Shown: in pieces, positions 52,433 to 62,789 of the stretch
How the letters are laid out: each line of letters begins with the position of its first letter
Numbering within the stretch: position 1 is the stretch's first letter
From: Halorubrum salinum
GTDB taxonomy: Archaea; Halobacteriota; Halobacteria; Halobacteriales; Haloferacaceae
Direction of reading: 5' to 3'
Length of the DNA: 64,000 nt
NCBI RefSeq assembly: GCF_024494575.1
Contig: NZ_JANHDO010000002.1
Location: 124,001-188,000 of the forward strand
The notes under the pieces: model-generated
Told to the model about the DNA's origin: nothing
The model's database searches: none
The model's input: the letters and a program-made list of their open reading frames with translations, nothing else
Position numbers and translations under genes: made by a program

Positions 52433-53650
52433 TCATCCCCGTCCGCCAGCCAGCCGGTCTGCGGCCGGTAGCGTGCGGAGCCACAGCATTGCCGCGGTCC
52501 CCACCAGCGGCCCGACGACGAGCGGGGCGAACGCCCACCGCCAGCCGACGGCGTCCTGCACGACGGGGACGAGCTGGATCGACGCGATGGTGATGAGAAA
52601 GCCGACCGCGGTCTGGAGCGTCAGCGCGGAGCCGACGTAGCTCTCGTCGGCGAGCTCGGAGACCGCCGCCGAGAACTGCGCGGAGTCGGCCACGATGAAA
52701 AAGCCCCAGACGAGGACGAACGGGGCGACCACGAGCGGCGACGCGCCGAACACGACGCCCGCGAGCAGGCAGGCCGCTCCCGAGACGATCATCGACGCGC
52801 TGGTGACGACGGACCGGCCCCACCGGTCGGCCGCGGAGCCGGCGAGCCACGCGCCGACCCCGCCGACGGCGATCGTCGCGAACGCTAACAGCGCGGCGCT
52901 GCGGTCGGCGTCGGCGACGCCGCCGGCCTCGAAGCTCGCGGCGAGGTAGACGGGGATCCACGTCCAGACCGCGTACAGCTCCCACATGTGGCCGAAGTAG
53001 CCGGTGTTCGCGAGGACGACGCCGCGATCGGTGACGATCCGACGGATCGCGCCAGGGTCGAACGGAGCCGTCTCCGGCTGGTGTGGTCCGTCCTCGTACG
53101 CGAGCACGAGCACCCCACCGAGCGCCGCGAGCGCGGCGGTGCCGTACAACACCGCGTCGGGACGGCCGATCCCGCTGACGGCTCGGAGGAGGTGCGGCGA
53201 GGCCGACCCGACCGTGAGCGCGCCGACCAACACGCCGATCGCCAGCCCGCGCCCCTCGTCGAACCACGACGCCATCATCTTCATGCCGGTCGGGTACACG
53301 CCCGCGAGCGCGACGCCGGTCAGGAACCGCAAGAGGATCGCGGGCGGGCCGCTCTCGACGACCGCCGCGATGACCGCCGTTCCCGCGCCCCCGGCGAGCG
53401 CGGACCCGGCGAACAGATAGCGCGGGGGAACGACGTCGGCGATCGTCAGCGACGCCGACAGGAGGGCCCCGACGACGAACCCTAGCTGGACCGCGTTCGT
53501 CAGCCACGCCGTCTCGGCAGGGGAAAGCCCCCACGCCGCGGCCAGCTCCGGCCCGACGGCGGTCCCGCTGAACCAGAGCGTCATCGCGAAAAGCTCCGCG
53601 ACGCCGACCAGCACGAGCGCGCGCCACTTCCCGTCTGCGATGGCAGCCAT
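52433..53650 (-). CDS. Major facilitator superfamily transporter
   Basis: 405 residues with twelve predicted helices. The MFS motif between helices 2 and 3 is weak; typical features include FSGTAVGPELAAAWGLSPAETAWL, FLTGVALAGVYPTGMKMMASWFDEGRGLA in helices 4-5 and GSAADRWGRS between helices 8 and 9. The pattern is that of small-solute or anion:H+ carriers, and no substrate can be named. ATG at 53650; a TATA-like ATTTATGAC lies just upstream on the minus strand (about 53667-53676). The C-terminus is 87 bases from the HIT gene, convergent. Confidence 0.85.
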   Translation of the reverse strand: MAAIADGKWRALVLVGVAELFAMTLWFSGTAVGPELAAAWGLSPAETAWLTNAVQLGFVVGALLSASLTIADVVPPRYLFAGSALAGGAGTAVIAAVVESGPPAILLRFLTGVALAGVYPTGMKMMASWFDEGRGLAIGVLVGALTVGSASPHLLRAVSGIGRPDAVLYGTAALAALGGVLVLAYEDGPHQPETAPFDPGAIRRIVTDRGVVLANTGYFGHMWELYAVWTWIPVYLAASFEAGGVADADRSAALLAFATIAVGGVGAWLAGSAADRWGRSVVTSASMIVSGAACLLAGVVFGASPLVVAPFVLVWGFFIVADSAQFSAAVSELADESYVGSALTLQTAVGFLITIASIQLVPVVQDAVGWRWAFAPLVVGPLVGTAAMLWLRTLPAADRLAGGRG

Positions 53651-53772
53651 GTGCCCATACCGATGGATTATTTATGACATAAGTGTTGGGACGGGGCGGA
53701 CGCGACCGACGTTCGGACGCGGTCGCGGGGCCGATCCGCGACGCTTAACACCCGACTACAGAGACCGGTCTC

Positions 53773-54573
53773 ATGCATACCACGACGCTCGCGCTGGTCG
53801 GAGCGACCGGCGGCGCGGGAACGACGCGGACCGCCGTCGAACTGGCGGCCGTCGGCGCGCGAGGCGGTCACGACGTCGCGGTCGTCGACGCCGCGTTCAC
53901 GACCCAGGGCCTCTCGGAGTACGTCGCGGGCCGGATCGACACCGACCTCACCGCGCTTCTCACGGACGAGACCGAGTCGCCGCTGTCGGCGGCCGCGTAC
54001 CCGCTCGGGGCCGCCGGTGCGTCCGGTGTCGCGTCCGAACCGAACGCGAGAGGCGCGGCCTCCGACGGTCGCGTCGATATCGTCCCCGCGCGAGCGCCCT
54101 TCGAGCGCCTCGCGCGGGCGAAGACGGCGGCGGCCGCACGGAAGCTAGAGCGCCGCATCGAGGAGGCGACCTCGACGCACGACGCGGTCGTCCTCGACGT
54201 CGCGCCCGTCGGATCGAACGAGGCGGTCGCCGCGGCCACCGCCGCCGACCGAGTCGAGACCGTCAGCCCGGCGTCGGCTCACGGGCGCGACGCGCTCCAG
54301 CGCCTCCGCGGGCGGATGGCGGACGTCGGGGCGACCGTCGACGGATCGATCGCGGTGGCGGCGCGAGACGGCCACGGCGAGTCTGTCGAGCCGTCGGCCG
54401 ACACCCTCCTCCCGGCCGTCGACCCCGCCGTCGCGCCAGTGCCGACCGCGCCGCGCGGCGACGGCGCGTACACGCGTGCCCTCCGCGACACCTACGAGCG
54501 GGCGTTCGGCGTGTCACTCGAGATCGCCGCCGACGACCCCGGACTGATCGACCGGCTGCGGCCGTCGGACTGA
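53773..54573 (+). CDS. ParA/MinD-like protein with atypical P-loop
   Basis: 266 residues. The N-terminus follows the ParA/MinD pattern (LALVGATGGAGTTRTAVELAAVGARGGHDVAVVDAAFTTQGLSEY), but the deviant Walker A that normally reads KGGxGKT/S is GGAGTTR: both lysines are missing. A second strand VVLDVAPVGSNEAV resembles the switch II region. The remainder is Ala/Asp-rich alpha/beta. It may bind nucleotide weakly or act as a non-hydrolysing scaffold (inference). Convergent with the gene at 54608-55099, which often accompanies it in haloarchaea (memory, not checked). Confidence 0.65.
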   Translation: MHTTTLALVGATGGAGTTRTAVELAAVGARGGHDVAVVDAAFTTQGLSEYVAGRIDTDLTALLTDETESPLSAAAYPLGAAGASGVASEPNARGAASDGRVDIVPARAPFERLARAKTAAAARKLERRIEEATSTHDAVVLDVAPVGSNEAVAAATAADRVETVSPASAHGRDALQRLRGRMADVGATVDGSIAVAARDGHGESVEPSADTLLPAVDPAVAPVPTAPRGDGAYTRALRDTYERAFGVSLEIAADDPGLIDRLRPSD

Positions 54574-54607
54574 CCGGCGCGCTCGACCCGCGGCCGCGGC
54601 GGTCGGC

Positions 54608-55099
54608 TCAGCGGATTCCGTCGGGGTCGCCGAGCGCCCCGCCGAGCGGGGCGGAGCCGGCGAGGTGGGCGTCGACGGCGTCGGCGACGGCGGACACCGC
54701 GTCGTGAGTCTCGACGTAGGTCGCCAGCGCGAAGTCCGCCTCGTCGCCGCCGGTGAGCGCGACTGCGTCGCTGCGGCCGATCCGGCCGTCGAGCCAGTCG
54801 CGGACGACGCCGCGCCGGGTCGGCGCGAGCGGACAGATCCCCGCGACGCCGCAGCGATGCAGCGTCTTCGCGGCGGTCATCGGCGTGACGCCGGCCTCGC
54901 TCGCGGCGTCACCCACGCTCCGTCCGGCCGAGTAGGCGTCGACGAGCGTCGCGGTCGCGGCCGGGGTACACGGGAGATCGGCGGCGTGACCCGAGAGCCG
55001 ATCGACGAGCGGCGTCTCGGTGTCGTCCGCGACGGCGACCCCGCGGTCGCGCTGGCGCGCAGTCACTTCGAGACCCGCCGCGATCTCCGAGAGCGTCAT
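54608..55099 (-). CDS. Conserved haloarchaeal HTH-like protein
   Basis: 163 residues, not assigned to a characterised family. The central part resembles a helix-turn-helix (AYSAGRSVGDAASEAGVTPMTAAKTL), followed by a Cys-containing segment (RCGVAGICPLAPTRRGVVRDWL) and an Ala/Asp-rich helical end. N-terminal MTLSEIAAGLEVTARQRDRGVAV. Placed between the ParA-like gene (tail to tail, 34 bases) and the divergent TFB gene. A DNA-binding or regulatory role is an inference. Confidence 0.6.
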   Translation of the reverse strand: MTLSEIAAGLEVTARQRDRGVAVADDTETPLVDRLSGHAADLPCTPAATATLVDAYSAGRSVGDAASEAGVTPMTAAKTLHRCGVAGICPLAPTRRGVVRDWLDGRIGRSDAVALTGGDEADFALATYVETHDAVSAVADAVDAHLAGSAPLGGALGDPDGIR

Positions 55100-55225
55100 G
55101 AAACTCCGTGCGCCGCTCGCGGTGTTAAAACCCTCGTACTGCGGCGAGATCGACGACCCACCACCGACCGGTTACCGGTCGGTTCGAACGCGCAGATCGC
55201 GCCGTTCTCCCCCCGATCCACCCGG

Positions 55226-55235
55226 GTTTAAGTAT
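55226..55235 (+). promoter_or_regulatory. TATA box of the TFB gene
   Basis: TTTAAGTA-type element centred about 30 bases upstream of the ATG at 55262, predicting a leaderless or nearly leaderless transcript. Confidence 0.55.
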
Positions 55236-55261
55236 GGGATCGGGACGGAGTTGGAAGTACG

Positions 55262-56194
55262 ATGAGCCACGCACGTTCGACCCGCGTCCGATCGCACCGC
55301 ACCGCAACCACCGCCGGCGTCGACGAGACGGAACGGGCCTCCGTCGACGAGTGTCCCGAGTGCGGCGGTCGGACGCAGGTCGACGCCGCCGAGCGCGTCT
55401 GTAGCGACTGCGGGCTCGTGGTCGAGACCGACCGGATCGACCACGGCCCCGAGTGGCGATCCTTCGCCGACGACCAGACGAACCCGAAGCGCACGGGCGC
55501 GCCGCTGACGCGCTCGCGGCACGACCGCGGGCTCTCGACGGAGATCGGGCGGTCGACCCGGGTGAAGGGCCGTAAGCGTCGGCGGCTCGCCCGCATGCGG
55601 ACCCAGCACAACCGCGCGCGGATCTCGACGAAACGCGACCGCAACAAGGTGTACGCCTACACCGAGATCCGGCGACTGACGGGCGCGCTGGAGCTGCCGA
55701 CCAGCCTCCGCGACACCGCCTGCACCCTGTTCGACTCCGCGCAGGCCGAGAGCCTGCTGCGCGGGCGCTCGCTGGAGGGCTTCTCGGCCGCGTGCGTCTA
55801 CGTCGCCTGTCGCACCGCGAACGTCGCCCGCACCGTCGGCGAGGTGTGCGAGGCCGCGAAGGCGACCGAGGCCGAACACCGCGCCGCCTTCGACGCGATG
55901 AACCGCGAGCTCGGTCTCCCGATCGGGCCGACCGGACCCGCGGAGTACCTGCCGCGGTTCGCGAGCGACCTCGACGTCGACGCCGCGACCGAGCGTCGGG
56001 CCGGCGAACTCGTCGACTGCGCCGTCGAAGAGGGGATCGCGAACGGCCGAAACCCGGTCGGCGTCGCCGCCGCCTGCCTCTACACCGCGGCCCGCGAGCG
56101 CGACGCCGACTGCACGCAGCAGGACGCCGCCGACGTCGCGGGCGTCACGCCCGTGACCGTCCGGCGGACGTACGTCGAACTGACCGCGAAGTGA
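55262..56194 (+). CDS. tfb: Transcription initiation factor TFB (paralogue)
   Basis: 310 residues. An N-terminal zinc ribbon (CPECGG...CSDCGLV), a basic B-finger/linker (GRKRRRLARMRTQHNRAR) and two cyclin-like repeats (about 125-205 and 220-305) are present, the second ending in an HTH (AADVAGVTPVTVRRTYVEL). It recruits RNA polymerase to TATA-bound TBP. The charged 30-residue head and low similarity in the linker suggest one of the several TFB paralogues typical of haloarchaea, which direct different gene sets. Strong leaderless promoter. Confidence 0.93.
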   Translation: MSHARSTRVRSHRTATTAGVDETERASVDECPECGGRTQVDAAERVCSDCGLVVETDRIDHGPEWRSFADDQTNPKRTGAPLTRSRHDRGLSTEIGRSTRVKGRKRRRLARMRTQHNRARISTKRDRNKVYAYTEIRRLTGALELPTSLRDTACTLFDSAQAESLLRGRSLEGFSAACVYVACRTANVARTVGEVCEAAKATEAEHRAAFDAMNRELGLPIGPTGPAEYLPRFASDLDVDAATERRAGELVDCAVEEGIANGRNPVGVAAACLYTAARERDADCTQQDAADVAGVTPVTVRRTYVELTAK

Positions 56195-56290
56195 CACTCC
56201 GGAGGGCTCCCGAGTCCTCGGAACCGATCACGACACGTGGGGACGGATAGCACGAAAACGGTTAAGCCCGGCTGTCGCGTACGAGCGACC

Positions 56291-57919
56291 ATGAGCGCTG
56301 ACCGGTCCGCCCTGTTGCGGGCCATCGAGCGCGGCGAACGGGACGGCGGCGCGATCGAGTTCAAAGAGCGGCTCACCCGCGAGGTCCACCTGGCCGACGG
56401 CCGGATGGAGTCGCTCGTGGCCCAGCTCCGTCACCGCGTGCTCTCCGGTGACGGCGAGGCTACCTACGTCCTCGGCGTCACCGACGACGGCGGCCTCGCG
56501 GGCGTCGACCCCGGGACCTTCTCCGAGACGATGGACGTGCTCTCGCTTCTCGCCGGCGAGGCCGACGCGCACATCGCCGACGTCGAGACGTGGAGCGCCG
56601 GCTCGTCCGGAAACGGGAGCGCAGACGGGCTCGTCGGGCTCGCGACGCTCCGCGACGGTGCGATGTTCGAGACCGATGACGACCACCTCGTAGTCGGGAC
56701 CGCGGGCCACGTCGACCACGGGAAATCGACGCTCGTCGGCACTCTCGTCACGGGCCGGGCGGACGACGGGCAGGGCGGCACGCGCGGGTTCCTCGACGTC
56801 CAGCCGCACGAGGTCGAACGCGGGCTGTCGGCGGACCTGTCGTACGCCGTCTACGGCTTCGCCGACGGCGACGGCGACCCGGTGCGGATGGACAACCCCC
56901 ACCGGAAGTCGGACCGCGCCCGGATCGTCGAGGAGGCCGACCGACTGGTCTCGTTCGTCGACACCGTGGGCCACGAGCCGTGGCTCCGGACCACGATCCG
57001 CGGGCTCGTCGGACAGAAGCTCGACTACGGACTCTTGGTCGTCGCCGCCGACGACGGCCCGACGAAGACGACCCGCGAGCACCTCGGCATCCTGCTCGCG
57101 ACCGAACTCCCGACGATCGTCGCGATCACGAAGGCGGACGCCGTGAGCGACGAGCGGCTCGCCGCGGTCGAGCGCGAGGTCGAATCGACGCTCCGGGACG
57201 CCGGACAGACGCCGCTTCTCGTCGATCGACACGGTATCGACGCGGCGGTCGCGGAGGTCGGCGACGGCGTCGTCCCCCTGCTGTCGACGAGCGCCGTGAC
57301 GAAGGCGGGGATCGGGACGCTCGACCGGCTCTTCGAGACGCTTCCGAAGCGCGCGACTCCAGAGCGCGCGGAGTTCCGGCTGTACGTCGACCGCAGCTAC
57401 AAGGTGACCGGCGTCGGCGCGGTCGCGTCCGGCACCGTCAACTCCGGCACCGTCGAGGCGGGCGACGAACTCCTCTTGGGACCGATGACCGACGGATCCT
57501 TCCGCGAGGTGGAGGTGCGCTCCATCGAGATGCACTACCACCGCGTCGACAAGGCGACCGCCGGCCGGATCGTCGGGATCGCGCTCAAGGGCGTCGACGA
57601 GGCGGAGATAGAGCGAGGGATGGCCCTGGTCCCCCGCGACAGCGACCCGGAACCGGTCCGCGAGTTCGAGGCCGAGGCGATGGTGCTCAACCACCCGACG
57701 CGGATTCAGGCGGGCTACGAGCCCGTGGTCCACGTCGAGACCGTCTCGGAGGCCGCGGTCTTCTCGCCCGAGGGCGGCCAGCTCCTCCCCGGCGACACCG
57801 GGCGGACGCGCGTCCGGTTCAAGTTCCGTCCGTACCTCGTCGAAGAGGGGCAGCGGTTCGTCTTCCGCGAGGGGTCGAGCAAGGGCGTCGGGACGATCCG
57901 GGCGGTGAACCCGGACTGA
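56291..57919 (+). CDS. GTPBP1-like translational GTPase
   Basis: 542 residues from ATG 56291 (MSADRSALLRAIERG). A 120-residue N-terminal domain has IEFKERLTREVHLADGRMESLVAQLRHR followed by YVLGVTDDGGLAG. The GTPase domain then shows GHVDHGKST (about 139-147), DTVGHEPW and TKAD, and two EF-Tu-like beta barrels follow (VDRSYKVTGVGAVASGTVNSG is the usual domain 2 start). Archaeal members form the GTPBP1/GTPBP2 group implicated in mRNA or ribosome quality control in eukaryotes; the archaeal function is unknown. All G motifs are intact. It ends 11 bases from the convergent mptD stop. Confidence 0.88.
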   Translation: MSADRSALLRAIERGERDGGAIEFKERLTREVHLADGRMESLVAQLRHRVLSGDGEATYVLGVTDDGGLAGVDPGTFSETMDVLSLLAGEADAHIADVETWSAGSSGNGSADGLVGLATLRDGAMFETDDDHLVVGTAGHVDHGKSTLVGTLVTGRADDGQGGTRGFLDVQPHEVERGLSADLSYAVYGFADGDGDPVRMDNPHRKSDRARIVEEADRLVSFVDTVGHEPWLRTTIRGLVGQKLDYGLLVVAADDGPTKTTREHLGILLATELPTIVAITKADAVSDERLAAVEREVESTLRDAGQTPLLVDRHGIDAAVAEVGDGVVPLLSTSAVTKAGIGTLDRLFETLPKRATPERAEFRLYVDRSYKVTGVGAVASGTVNSGTVEAGDELLLGPMTDGSFREVEVRSIEMHYHRVDKATAGRIVGIALKGVDEAEIERGMALVPRDSDPEPVREFEAEAMVLNHPTRIQAGYEPVVHVETVSEAAVFSPEGGQLLPGDTGRTRVRFKFRPYLVEEGQRFVFREGSSKGVGTIRAVNPD

Positions 57920-57929
57920 TCCGGGACCG

Positions 57930-58277
57930 TCAGGCCTCCTCGACCACGTCGACGAGTTCCATCAGCGGGTAGCCGTCGACCATCGACATGCGGGTGCGAA
58001 CGCGGACGCCCTCGTAGTCGATCCGCATCTCGACGTCCATCAGCGAGCCCGTGAGCTCCGTGTACCCGTTCTCGTGGTCGATCGCGTCTGCGACGCGGTC
58101 GTCATGGATCTCGACGGTCACGGACTCACAGAACGGCTGGTTCTCTATCGACTCCGCCATCGCGGCCTCCAGGCTCCGGGCGCTCGACGGGCTGACTGGC
58201 GTCCCCGCGAACTGGTGGTACAGCGAGCCGAACTTGATCCCCGCCTCGAAACACGCCTGCTCCGCGTCGGTTGCCAT
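57930..58277 (-). CDS. mptD: Archaeal dihydroneopterin aldolase MptD
   Basis: 115 residues. It matches the archaeal aldolase family (formerly DUF381) by EQACFEAGIKFGSLYHQFAGTPVS, ESIENQPFCESVTVEI and the closing YPLMELVDVVEE. It makes 6-hydroxymethyl-7,8-dihydropterin from dihydroneopterin on the route to archaeal folate/methanopterin-type cofactors. ATG at 58277, no overlap with neighbours. Conserved length suggests a single-domain, oligomeric enzyme. Confidence 0.82.
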   Translation of the reverse strand: MATDAEQACFEAGIKFGSLYHQFAGTPVSPSSARSLEAAMAESIENQPFCESVTVEIHDDRVADAIDHENGYTELTGSLMDVEMRIDYEGVRVRTRMSMVDGYPLMELVDVVEEA

Positions 58278-58414
58278 ACCGGCCCTCCGGCGGCGGCGGG
58301 GAAAGAAGTTCGGAGCCAGCGGCCGGCGTCGTTCGGCGGGGTAGTCGAGTCGCCCGCCGCACCGCGTCGCCGACGAACGGAAGGCGTTAGGTCCGGCGGC
58401 CGGAACCCGTGGGC

Positions 58415-59743
58415 ATGAACGCGCTTCGCGTGACCGGCGGCCGAGTGCTCCGCCCGGACGGCCGCGTGACCGAGTCGGACGTGACGATCGACCGCGACGC
58501 CGGGACGATCGTCGCCGTGGGCGAAGAGGCGGTCGACGGGGCGGGCGGCGAGGGCTCCGACCTCGCCGACGCCGAGACCCTCGACGCGTCCGGATCGCTC
58601 GTGATCCCCGGGCTCGTCAACGCGCACACCCACGTCGCGATGACGCTGCTCCGCGGGTACGCCGACGACAAGCCGCTCGACCCGTGGCTACGGGAGGACA
58701 TCTGGCCGGCCGAGGCGGCGCTCACGCCCGACGACATCGAGGCCGGCGCCGAACTCGGCGTCCTCGAAATGATCCGGTCGGGGACGACCGCGTTCGCCGA
58801 CATGTACTTCTCGATGGACCGGGTCGCGGACGTGGTCGACCGCGCGGGACTGCGCGCGCGGCTCGGCCACGGCGCGGTCACGGTCGGCAAAGACGACGCG
58901 GACGCGCGGGCGGACGTCGAGGAGAGCGTCGCCGTCGCCCGCGACCTCGACGGGGCCGCGGACGGGCGGATCCGGACCGCCTTCATGCCGCACTCGCTGA
59001 CGACGGTCGGTGAGGAGTACCTCCGCGAGGGCGTGGCCGCGGCCCGCGACGCCGGCGTTCCGATCCACCTCCACGCGAACGAGACGAGCGACGAGGTCGA
59101 CCCGATCGTCGAGGAACGCGGCGAGCGACCGATCGCGTACGCCGACGATATCGACGCGCTCGGCGAAGACGACTTCTTCGCGCACGGCGTTCACCTCGAC
59201 GAGGGAGAGATCGATCGGCTCGCCGAGTCGGGGACGGCGATCGTCCACTGTCCGGCCTCGAACATGAAGCTCGCGAGCGGGATGGCTCCCGTCCAGCGGC
59301 TCCGCGACGCGGGCGTGACGGTCGCGCTCGGCACCGACGGCGCGGCCTCGAACAACGACCTCGACGTCTTCGACGAGATGCGCGACGCCGCGATGCTCGG
59401 GAAACTCGCCGCGGACGACGCGAGCGCGGTCCCCGCGGAGGCCGCGGTGGAGATGGCGACCGCGGCCGGCGCGGACGCAATCGGGCTCCCCGGCGGACGG
59501 ATCGAACCCGGCGCGGCCGCCGACCTCGCCGTCGTCGACCTCGACGCGCCGCACCTGACTCCCGTTCACGACCCCGTCTCACACCTCGCGTACGCGGCGC
59601 GCGGGAGCGACGTGCGCCACACCGTCTGTGACGGGCGCGTCCTCATGCGCGACCGCGACGTGTTGACGCTCGACGCCGACGCGGTGCGAGCGCGCGCGGC
59701 CGACGCCGCACGCGACCTGATCGACCGCGTCGAACGGGACTGA
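58415..59743 (+). CDS. mtaD: 5-methylthioadenosine/S-adenosylhomocysteine-type deaminase
   Basis: 442 residues, amidohydrolase fold. Metal ligands: NAHTHVAM (His71, His73), HLHANETSDE, and GTDGAASNNDLD with the catalytic Asp. FPG-like entry LVIPGLVNAH, LLRGYADDKPLDPWL and IVHCPASNMKLASG are family blocks. It deaminates MTA, SAH or 5'-deoxyadenosine; haloarchaeal substrate preference is not decidable here. ATG 58415 (MNALRVTGG) is preferred to the GTG six bases upstream. The C-terminal beta domain ends in the usual AADAARDL helix. Confidence 0.88.
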   Translation: MNALRVTGGRVLRPDGRVTESDVTIDRDAGTIVAVGEEAVDGAGGEGSDLADAETLDASGSLVIPGLVNAHTHVAMTLLRGYADDKPLDPWLREDIWPAEAALTPDDIEAGAELGVLEMIRSGTTAFADMYFSMDRVADVVDRAGLRARLGHGAVTVGKDDADARADVEESVAVARDLDGAADGRIRTAFMPHSLTTVGEEYLREGVAAARDAGVPIHLHANETSDEVDPIVEERGERPIAYADDIDALGEDDFFAHGVHLDEGEIDRLAESGTAIVHCPASNMKLASGMAPVQRLRDAGVTVALGTDGAASNNDLDVFDEMRDAAMLGKLAADDASAVPAEAAVEMATAAGADAIGLPGGRIEPGAAADLAVVDLDAPHLTPVHDPVSHLAYAARGSDVRHTVCDGRVLMRDRDVLTLDADAVRARAADAARDLIDRVERD

Positions 59744-59884
59744 CGGCGGGGGGTACCGGCTACCTGCTCTCAGCGAGAAGACAGCGGTCTGGCCGATCGG
59801 CTTTCGAATCGAAAGTTCCACCTCTCGATCAACCCGACTCTCGAAGCAGTAAACCAGCTAAGAGTGGCCCCCCTAGTAACGGGT

Positions 59885-62635
59885 ATGCCAGACAGAACAG
59901 CCCACCTCGACATCACGGGGATGTCCTGTGCCAACTGCTCGGCGGCGATACAGGACGCTTTGGAGGCCCTCGACGGCGTAGCGTCTGCGACGGCGAACTA
60001 CGCCACCGATGAGGCGACGGTCGAGTACGATCCCGAGGTCGTAACGCTGCGCGAGATCTACGACGCGATCGACTCGGCCGGCTACGGTGCGATCTCGGAG
60101 ACGGTCACGGTCGCGATCACGGACATGTCGTGTGCGAACTGCGCCGAGGCGAACGCGGACGCCCTCGACGACACGCCGGGCGTGATCGACGCGGACGTGA
60201 ACTACGCCACCGACGAGGCGCAGGTGACGTACAACCCGGCGGGCGCCTCCCGTTCCGACCTGTACGCGGCCATCGAGTCGGCCGGCTACTCTCCGGTCCG
60301 CGAGGACGGCAGCGGGGAAGGCGGCGAATCGGGTGCATCCGGCGCGAGCGACGCGGCCGGCGACGCGGACGCCGGGTCTGGCGGCGACGGCGGTCAGAGC
60401 GCCCGCGACGCCGCGCGGGAAGAGGAGATCCGCAGGCAGCTCCGCCTGACGCTGTTCGGGGCGGCGCTCGCCGCCCCGCTGCTCGCGTTCATGGCCGACC
60501 ACCTCTTCTTCGGCGGCGCGCTCTTGCCCGACCGGGTGTTCGGCGTCGGCGTCGGCTGGGTGCAGTTCCTGCTCGCGACGCCCGTGCAGGTCGCGCTCGG
60601 CCGGCCGTTCTACGAGAACTCCTACAAAGCGCTCGTCAGGAACGGCCGCGCCAACATGGACGTGCTGATCGCGCTCGGCTCCAGCACCGCGTACGTCTAC
60701 TCGGTCGCGGTCCTCTCCGGGGCGATCGCCGGGAGCCTCTACTTCGACACGGCCGCGCTCATCCTCGTGTTCATCACGCTCGGCAACTACCTCGAAGCGC
60801 GCTCGAAGGGGCAGGCCGGCGAGGCGCTCCGGAAGCTGCTTGAGATGGAAGCGGAGACGGCGACGCTCGTCGACAGGGCGGCGTCGGATACGCCGCATGC
60901 AGACGGCGAAGCCGTCGACGACGAGGGGAGCGAGACGGAAGTCCCGCTCGACGAGGTCGAACCGGGCGACCGCATGAAGGTCCGCCCCGGCGAGAAGATC
61001 CCGACCGACGGCGTCGTCGTCGACGGTCAGAGCGCGGTCGACGAGTCGATGGTGACCGGCGAGTCGGTCCCGGTCGAAAAGAGCGAGGGCGACGAGGTCG
61101 TCGGATCCACGATCAACGAGAACGGCGTGCTCGTGGTCGAGGCGACGAAGGTGGGCGCGGACACCGCGCTCCAGCAGATCGTCCAGACGGTGAAGCAGGC
61201 GCAGTCGCGCCAGCCCGACATCCAGAATCTCGCCGACCGCATCTCGGCGTACTTCGTCCCCGCGGTCATCGCCAACGCCCTGCTGTGGGGGGTCGTCTGG
61301 TTCCTGTTCCCCGAGACGCTCGCCGGGGTCGTGAACGCCCTCCCGCTGTGGGGGCTCGTCGCCGGCGGCCCGGCGGTCGCGGGCGGCGGCGTCTCGGTCT
61401 TCGAGTTCGCGGTCGTCGTGTTCGCCTCCGCGGTGCTCATCGCGTGTCCCTGCGCGCTCGGGCTGGCGACGCCCGCGGCGACGATGGTCGGCACGTCCAT
61501 CGGCGCGCGAAACGGCGTCCTGTTCAAGGGCGGCGACGTCCTCGAACGCGCGCGAGACGTCGACACGGTCGTGTTCGACAAGACGGGGACGCTCACCGAA
61601 GGCGAGATGGAGCTCACGGACGTGGTCGCGTTCGGTCCCGACGGCGAGCCCCACGCCGACGGCGGGACCGTCCAGACGATCGACCCCGGCGATGAGACCG
61701 AATCCGGCCCGGACGACGCCGCCCTCACCGACGACGAGGTGCTCCGGCTCGCCGCGAGCGCCGAGCGCGGCAGCGAACACCCGCTCGCGCGCGCCATCGT
61801 CGAGGGAGCCGAGGAGCGGGGACTCGACCTCGCAGACCCCGACGGCTTCGAGAACGTTCCCGGTCACGGCGTCCGCGCCGAGATAGCGGGCGAGGACGTG
61901 CTCGTCGGCAACCGGAAGCTCCTCCGCGACAACGGCGTCGACCCCGACCCCGCCGAGGAGACGATGGAACGGCTCGAAAGCGAGGGGAAGACGGCGATGC
62001 TCGTCGCCCGCGTGCCCGCCGGCACGGAGGGGGGAAGACTCGTCGGCGTCGTCGCCGACGCCGACTCGGTGAAATCGAGCGCCGCTGACGCCGTCACCGC
62101 CCTCCGCGATCGCGGCCTCGACGTGATGCTGATCACGGGCGACAACGAGCGCACCGCGCGTGCGGTCGCCGAGCGCGTCGGGATCGACCCCGGAAACGTC
62201 CGCGCCGAAGTCCTCCCGGAGGACAAATCTGACGCGGTGGAAGCGATTCAGGAGGACGGCCGCAAGGCGATGATGGTCGGTGACGGCGTCAACGACGCGC
62301 CGGCGCTCGCGGTCGCACACGTCGGGACCGCCATCGGGAGCGGTACCGACGTCGCGATCGAGGCCGCGGACGTGACGCTGATGCGCGACGACCCGCTCGA
62401 CGTGGTTCGGGCGATCCGCGTCTCCGACGCCACCCTTCAGAAGATCAAACAGAACCTCGTGTGGGCGCTCGGCTACAACACGGCGATGATCCCGCTGGCG
62501 TCGCTCGGGCTGCTCCAGCCCGCGCTCGCAGCCGCGGCGATGGCCTTCTCCAGCGTGAGCGTGCTCACCAACAGCCTGCTGTTCCGCCGGTACGAGCCCG
62601 ACCGCGACTACCGGCTGCTCGGTCGGCTGCGGTGA
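59885..62635 (+). CDS. copA: Copper-transporting P1B-type ATPase
   Basis: 916 residues. Two N-terminal heavy-metal-associated domains carry GMSCANCS and DMSCANCA (CxxC at about 14-17 and 83-86). Eight membrane helices follow with the ion-binding CPC in CPCALG (about 521), phosphorylation site DKTGTLT (about 565), the nucleotide-domain SEHPLARA motif and GDGVNDAP (about 799). Acidic low-complexity insertions lie after HMA2, in the actuator domain and in the nucleotide domain. It exports Cu(I). ATG 59885 ([10 protein letters not shown]) is the domain-consistent start; a TATA-like AGTAAACC lies 35-40 bases upstream. No adjacent metallochaperone gene. Confidence 0.95.
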   Translation: MPDRTAHLDITGMSCANCSAAIQDALEALDGVASATANYATDEATVEYDPEVVTLREIYDAIDSAGYGAISETVTVAITDMSCANCAEANADALDDTPGVIDADVNYATDEAQVTYNPAGASRSDLYAAIESAGYSPVREDGSGEGGESGASGASDAAGDADAGSGGDGGQSARDAAREEEIRRQLRLTLFGAALAAPLLAFMADHLFFGGALLPDRVFGVGVGWVQFLLATPVQVALGRPFYENSYKALVRNGRANMDVLIALGSSTAYVYSVAVLSGAIAGSLYFDTAALILVFITLGNYLEARSKGQAGEALRKLLEMEAETATLVDRAASDTPHADGEAVDDEGSETEVPLDEVEPGDRMKVRPGEKIPTDGVVVDGQSAVDESMVTGESVPVEKSEGDEVVGSTINENGVLVVEATKVGADTALQQIVQTVKQAQSRQPDIQNLADRISAYFVPAVIANALLWGVVWFLFPETLAGVVNALPLWGLVAGGPAVAGGGVSVFEFAVVVFASAVLIACPCALGLATPAATMVGTSIGARNGVLFKGGDVLERARDVDTVVFDKTGTLTEGEMELTDVVAFGPDGEPHADGGTVQTIDPGDETESGPDDAALTDDEVLRLAASAERGSEHPLARAIVEGAEERGLDLADPDGFENVPGHGVRAEIAGEDVLVGNRKLLRDNGVDPDPAEETMERLESEGKTAMLVARVPAGTEGGRLVGVVADADSVKSSAADAVTALRDRGLDVMLITGDNERTARAVAERVGIDPGNVRAEVLPEDKSDAVEAIQEDGRKAMMVGDGVNDAPALAVAHVGTAIGSGTDVAIEAADVTLMRDDPLDVVRAIRVSDATLQKIKQNLVWALGYNTAMIPLASLGLLQPALAAAAMAFSSVSVLTNSLLFRRYEPDRDYRLLGRLR

Positions 62636-62789
62636 ACTCGGCGCGTCAAAATTTCGTATAGCGGTATTAAATTTATATCGGCGGTCCACTCGGCTCCAAC
62701 GCTTCTGTCGGCTCATGCGACGGGCGTCGTCCGTGTATCCGCTCGACGGGATCGACCGGCTTTTTTCCGGGCGCGCCGTCGGCCCCGCT

